Source: Kordia sp965224175 (GTDB lineage: Bacteria > Bacteroidota > Bacteroidia > Flavobacteriales > Flavobacteriaceae). Taken from it: a stretch of DNA of 64,000 nt. Under the pieces are notes generated by a model. That model made no database searches, was not told the DNA's origin, and was given only the letters and a program-made list of their open reading frames with translations. Positions 60,554-64,000 of the stretch are shown here, one piece after another (the stretch's first letter is position 1; every line of letters starts with the position of its first letter). A program made the position numbers and the translations under genes. The DNA is taken from NCBI RefSeq assembly GCF_965224175.1, contig NZ_OZ245041.1:62001-126000 (forward strand), read 5' to 3'.

Positions 60554-61156
60554 ATGGAGAATCAAAATACATTCAATCCAAAAGTATCACAAGACGTTTC
60601 CAATAAGATTGTTATTGGACTTGAGCGTATTTCGGAAGTTTTTAAATTATTACTTTGGAAAAAGGCAAAGCATATTGGCTTGAGTCCTATTCAAATACAA
60701 ATGGTAACTTTTGTAGCTTTTCATGCCTCAGAACTTTGCAATGTAAGTCATCTTGCGAAAGAGTTTAACGTAACAAAACCTACGATCAGTGATGCAATAA
60801 AGGTATTGGAGAAGAAAGGCATGATTTTCAAAGACTATTCACCAATCGACCAACGTAGCTATACAATTCAACTCACAGAAAACGGAAAAGAAATTGTAGC
60901 TGAAACCAGCGATTTTACGTCTCCTTTAAAAGCACAGATAGATTCGCTAGACGCTACTGAGTTAGATAGTTTTTTTAACACGTTAAGCTCGTTAATTTAT
61001 AAACTCAACCAAAGTGAAGTATTAACGGTTCAACGTACGTGTTATGCTTGTAAATTTTACCAGAAAACAAATGATACAAGCTACTGCAATTTGCTACAAG
61101 CAATATTGAAGAATAAGGATATTCGATTGGATTGTCCAGAATTTGTAGCGAAATAA
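60554..61156 (+). CDS. MarR-family regulator with C-terminal Cys cluster, 200 aa
   Basis: The winged helix (about 45-110: LSPIQIQMVTFVAF, NVSHLAKEFNVTKPTISDAI, SYTIQLTENGKEIV) matches MarR. The C-terminal extension (about 155-200) holds five cysteines: CYACKFYQ, SYCNLLQAI and RLDCPEFVAK with spacing C-x2-C-x9/10-C and a later Cys. This suggests a metal, iron-sulfur or thiol-redox sensor, unlike most MarR proteins. Its own promoter carries an operator-like site. It likely represses the redox-type genes of this locus until oxidised or metal-bound (inference). Confidence 0.85.
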   Translation: MENQNTFNPKVSQDVSNKIVIGLERISEVFKLLLWKKAKHIGLSPIQIQMVTFVAFHASELCNVSHLAKEFNVTKPTISDAIKVLEKKGMIFKDYSPIDQRSYTIQLTENGKEIVAETSDFTSPLKAQIDSLDATELDSFFNTLSSLIYKLNQSEVLTVQRTCYACKFYQKTNDTSYCNLLQAILKNKDIRLDCPEFVAK

Positions 61157-61273
61157 TACATTTTCCGTTTTTGAAGTATTGAGTGAAAAGTATTTCGTTC
61201 ACTACGCTAAAATAGATAGGAAGAAAGTAAAAATAGTACAGCAAAGGAAAACATCTTAACATCAAAATATGGT

Positions 61274-61303
61274 AAAAACTCTAACAGAACTGTTGGAGTT
61301 TTT
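61274..61303 (+). terminator. Terminator after marR
   Basis: aaaactctaacag and ctgttggagtttt pair with one mismatch around a two-base loop, followed by T residues. It lies inside the 5' part of the open frame of the next gene, which argues for a downstream start there. Confidence 0.8.
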
Positions 61304-61352
61304 TTTAATGACCTATTATTGTAACAAAAAGAATCTAAGCTACACTAATGGC

Positions 61353-63008
61353 ATGATGATTAAAGCTTTATTTTATCAAATTAAGTACGCGATTTCTAAT
61401 TTATTTTTAAATCGAAAAAAAGCAACGAACGGAAGATTGAAAGCCTCTTTTGGAACGGTAAAAGATGATGCATTCAATTTTACTATGATAGAAACCTATT
61501 TTCGTCACAAAGATCATTCAGGCGTTTACCAAACATTATCAGATAAAACTTGTAATGACCTAGATTTTGACGAAATGTTTATGTTTTTAGATCGAACGCA
61601 TTCAAAAATCGGTCAGCAATATCTATACAATCATTTACGGACTATTGAATCTGATGAAAAACAAACCCAGTTAGATGAAGAGATTATTGCTGAATTGTCT
61701 AAAAATGAAGCTTTACGCATTTCGATTCAGAAAAAGTTAGAAAAGTTAAACCATAAAGACGCTTTTTATATACGTACGCTTTTTCAGGAAAAACACATAC
61801 ATCCGCCAAAATGGTTTTTTGTGGTAAAAATACTTTCGTTTTTAAGTTTACTTTCTTTAGTACTTTCGTTCTTTGAACCTATTTTCTTTGGAGTGCTTGT
61901 CGGAATTTTTTGTGTAAATCTTCTCATTCATTACTGGAATAAAAAGAACTTAGTACAATATGTGAATTCGGTTCCGCAACTTTTGCGCTTAAATGCAGTT
62001 GCAGCAAACTTATTTACAAATACTTCATTAAAAAAGTTGCATCCTAATTTGGCAAAATCCATTCAATTGATCAATGGAGTTAAAAGTAGAATGTCGTTTT
62101 TTCAATTAGAAGCAACTCTACAAGGTGAATTCGCCATTTTTGCTTGGTTTTTATTCGAAATTACCAAAACAGTTTTCTTATTAGAACCATTACTTTTATT
62201 TGGCGTATTGCAAAAGCTAAACACGAAAAGAACCGAAATAGAAGCAGTATTTAGTTTTGTTGGACATGTTGATATGTTGGTTTCTATAGCTTCATTACGT
62301 GCAGGTTTAGATACGTATTGCATTCCAACAATTACAAAAGACAACGAAATTCATGCAGATCAAATTCGCCATCCATTAATCTATGATTGCGTTCCTAATA
62401 ATATTCAAATAGGAGAGAAGTCTTTATTATTGACAGGTTCTAATATGTCTGGGAAAACCTCTTTTATTCGCGCTATTGGTTTAAATATTATTACTGGACT
62501 GACGCTAAATACATGCTTTGCGAAATCTATGTCGTTTCCGCTACTGCGGATATTTTCTGCGATACGAATTAGTGATGATTTAATGAATGATAAAAGTTAC
62601 TACTTTGAAGAAGTGACAACGATCAAAGAAATGATTGCTCAAAGTAAAAAAAATACAATGAATCTTTTCTTGCTAGATGAATTATTCAAAGGAACAAACA
62701 CTGTAGAACGAATTTCGGCTGGTAAAGCAGTATTATCGGCTTTAGCTAAAAATCATAACAAAGTATTGGTGTCTACACACGATATAGAATTGACAGATAT
62801 GCTAGAGGAAACCTATGATTTGTACCATTTTAGCGAAATTGTAGCAGAAAATACCGTTGCTTTTGATTATAAATTAAAAGAAGGAAAACTAAAAAATAGA
62901 AACGCGATTCGAATTTTAGAAATCAATCAATATCCAAAAGAAATCATTGACGAAGCAATGCAAATTTCCAAAAAACTTGATGATTCTTATTTAGGGACAA
63001 TTCTTTAA
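61353..63008 (+). CDS. Membrane-associated MutS-like ATPase, 551 aa
   Basis: A C-terminal MutS-type ABC ATPase domain joined to a membrane region, a Bacteroidota protein type annotated as MutS-related. The start is placed at ATG 61353, because the upstream part of the frame is a terminator. Residues about 100-135 hold a helical pair; hydrophobic segments FFVVKILSFLSLLSLVLSFF and FFGVLVGIFCVNLLIHY follow near 150-195, and FAIFAWFLFEITKTVFLLE near 255-275. Walker A is TGSNMSGKTS near 361-370 and Walker B LFLLDELFKGTN near 438-449, with the H-loop in VLVSTHDIEL. It lacks MutS mismatch-reading domains, so mismatch repair is not implied. Confidence 0.88.
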   Translation: MMIKALFYQIKYAISNLFLNRKKATNGRLKASFGTVKDDAFNFTMIETYFRHKDHSGVYQTLSDKTCNDLDFDEMFMFLDRTHSKIGQQYLYNHLRTIESDEKQTQLDEEIIAELSKNEALRISIQKKLEKLNHKDAFYIRTLFQEKHIHPPKWFFVVKILSFLSLLSLVLSFFEPIFFGVLVGIFCVNLLIHYWNKKNLVQYVNSVPQLLRLNAVAANLFTNTSLKKLHPNLAKSIQLINGVKSRMSFFQLEATLQGEFAIFAWFLFEITKTVFLLEPLLLFGVLQKLNTKRTEIEAVFSFVGHVDMLVSIASLRAGLDTYCIPTITKDNEIHADQIRHPLIYDCVPNNIQIGEKSLLLTGSNMSGKTSFIRAIGLNIITGLTLNTCFAKSMSFPLLRIFSAIRISDDLMNDKSYYFEEVTTIKEMIAQSKKNTMNLFLLDELFKGTNTVERISAGKAVLSALAKNHNKVLVSTHDIELTDMLEETYDLYHFSEIVAENTVAFDYKLKEGKLKNRNAIRILEINQYPKEIIDEAMQISKKLDDSYLGTIL

Positions 63009-63044
63009 ATTTGTTGTTCAATCTTGTATTCATAAAATTTTATC

Positions 63045-63410
63045 ATGTCTGAAGAAATCATCATCATTCACAACTTTTCAGCACTCAAAGAAAAGATGGA
63101 AACGCTCAATTTTTATGCAGAATGGACTGTGTATTGTGAGTTTGGACCAGAATGGATTGGAAGTTATCGTAAAATGAAATTTTTACTGGGCGAATATGAA
63201 ATCGGAGCATCTCCGTTTTTTAATGAATTAAAAGAAAAATTTACAACAGCCTTAAAAATTCCTGAGACAAGCAAAGATTTAGTCATCACTGGTGATGCAG
63301 ATATTCTTCTTAAACAAAACCAACTTATTGCTGATTATAGTTGGTATGCTGCAGTTCCGTATGATGAACCTGAAGCTGCAGATAATGATGAAATCGTCTT
63401 TTATCCTTAA
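63045..63410 (+). CDS. Hypothetical protein, 121 aa
   Basis: A soluble acidic protein beginning MSEEIIIIHNFSALKEKM and ending in AADNDEIVFYP. A WTVYCEFGPEWIGSYR segment is visible but no family is recognised. It follows the MutS-like gene after 36 bp, likely in its operon. It converges on the TPR gene, separated by a bidirectional terminator. Confidence 0.6.
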   Translation: MSEEIIIIHNFSALKEKMETLNFYAEWTVYCEFGPEWIGSYRKMKFLLGEYEIGASPFFNELKEKFTTALKIPETSKDLVITGDADILLKQNQLIADYSWYAAVPYDEPEAADNDEIVFYP

Positions 63411-63444
63411 ACAAAAAAAGACCAACGCAATTGTTGATCTTTTC
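63411..63444. terminator. Bidirectional terminator
   Basis: aaaaaaagaccaac and gttgatctttt form a stem with a gcaat loop and A and T runs on both sides, between two convergent genes. Confidence 0.75.
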
Positions 63445-63462
63445 AATGTAAATAATGATTTT

Positions 63463-64000
63463 TTACAGATTAGGAACAATTACATGTCCACCAACCCAAC
63501 ATTTCAATATAATTTTTTCTCCACCTTTAAAACCTTTGTTAAAAATAGCTTCTTTATTAGGTGCTAAAGACATATATCTTTTAATCCATTTATTGGCTTC
63601 TGCCTTCACACTCGGATCAACTTTCGCAGCTTTTCTAGCCATTTCTGCGGCTTTCCAATAAATTGCTTTTTTCGTAAACTCGTCATTTCCACAAGCATTT
63701 GCACTAGATTCGTATAATTTAGCAAGATTTAAATAAGTTCTTCCAGTGTTTGGAGCAATTTTTGAAGCTTTTACATAATAAGAATGTGCTTTTGATTTAT
63801 TGCCTAATTTTTCTGCGTCTTTTCCTAGTTTATTAAGGAATTTTCCTTTTTTGTTAATGTCAGTTTCCAAAGCGATGTATTGATTTAAATATGTATTTGC
63901 TTTTTCTGTATTTCCTTTTCGTGAGTGAATTTTATACAAATACAATTTTGAGTTCGCGCTTGGTTCAACGGCGTCAATAGTCTCAACCATTTCTATAAAA
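63463..64000 (-). CDS. TPR protein, 5' end outside the window
   Basis: The frame remains open to the right edge, so only the C-terminal 178 or so residues are seen. They form two to three TPR-like repeats (NSKLYLYKIHSRKGNTEKANTY, KLGKDAEKLGNKSKAHSYYV, GRTYLNLAKLYESSANACGN). The ending KGFKGGEKI then CWVGGHVIVPNL is a conserved tail I associate with flavobacterial secreted TPR proteins, so the N-terminus probably carries a signal peptide outside the window. A partner-binding role is likely; no catalytic domain is visible in the part seen. Confidence 0.82.
   Translation of the reverse strand, partial: FIEMVETIDAVEPSANSKLYLYKIHSRKGNTEKANTYLNQYIALETDINKKGKFLNKLGKDAEKLGNKSKAHSYYVKASKIAPNTGRTYLNLAKLYESSANACGNDEFTKKAIYWKAAEMARKAAKVDPSVKAEANKWIKRYMSLAPNKEAIFNKGFKGGEKIILKCWVGGHVIVPNL

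Noticed and set aside
61269..61352. 28-codon extension of the MutS-like protein
   Set aside because: It contains the terminator of marR; ATG 61353 is a better start.
1..64000. tRNA, rRNA or insertion-sequence transposase genes
   Set aside because: No cloverleaf-like, rRNA-like or transposase-like sequence was noticed in reading; a tRNAscan-SE and Rfam run would settle small RNAs.

Overview
The window is AT-rich DNA from a marine-type Flavobacteriaceae bacterium (Bacteroidota). Evidence: the gene order tpx-dgkA-ftsK-lolA-lptF/G-ribBA, a crtI-crtB-crtZ carotenoid operon, a small DUF6952-like gene beside peroxiredoxin and thioredoxin, an HU-related protein, Bacteroidota-type promoters (TTG-N19/20-TAnnTTTG), and a leader of the kind seen in Bacteroidota class I lanthipeptides. 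A Kordia-like genus is a guess from general impression, not shown. I found no rRNA, tRNA, CRISPR array or complete insertion sequence.

Layout. 1-2050: four orphan genes, the first cut by the window edge. 2260-5470: msrB, a Bax-inhibitor-1 membrane protein and an HU-like protein, set among at least six copies of an inverted-repeat element; a solo GIY-YIG nuclease gene lies between two copies. 5530-5870: strong hairpins with no gene. 6027-18842: a defence island on one strand: hsdM-hsdS-(75 aa helical protein)-mcrB (with N-terminal EVE-like domain)-mcrC-hsdR-(833 aa protein with a nuclease-like D...QxK core and C-terminal TPRs). 18873-21200: a small basic protein, a Nudix hydrolase, a 182-bp direct repeat and a roughly 1-kb modular tandem array built partly from the same repeat family. 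21197-28632 (minus): ribBA, LptF/G permease, lolA, ftsK, dgkA, tpx. 28842-32334: katG and a peroxiredoxin-thioredoxin-DUF6952 operon. 32651-35294: TPR histidine kinase and NarL-type regulator. 35535-42207: NhaC-type antiporter, DUF457 membrane protein, Cys-rich small protein, Cys/Met PLP lyase with a divergent Lrp regulator, fatty acid hydroxylase family protein, CPBP protease. 42680-47693: S8 lipoprotein protease, lipoamide dehydrogenase, Crp/Fnr regulator, two-domain lipoprotein. 47945-52273: TlpA-like protein, then the carotenoid operon led by a CarH-like MerR/B12 photoreceptor. 52436-52648: orphan RiPP precursor. 53100-59160: small membrane, lipoprotein and hypothetical genes, a RimK-like ATP-grasp protein, an MBL hydrolase and a DUF2975/HTH pair. 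59172-61156: a small thiol-protein locus with a MarR regulator and three matching palindromic operators. 61353-64000: membrane MutS-like ATPase, a hypothetical gene, and a TPR protein cut by the right edge.

How it works together. The centre-left is an accessory defence region: methylation-dependent and methylation-sensitive restriction are co-encoded, and repeats gather at its borders. The rest is mostly core genome: envelope biogenesis and chromosome segregation, peroxide defence, and light-responsive carotenoid synthesis. The least explained parts are the GIY-YIG gene with its palindromic repeat family, the 833 aa protein, the orphan RiPP precursor, and the MarR locus with its Cys-rich regulator.
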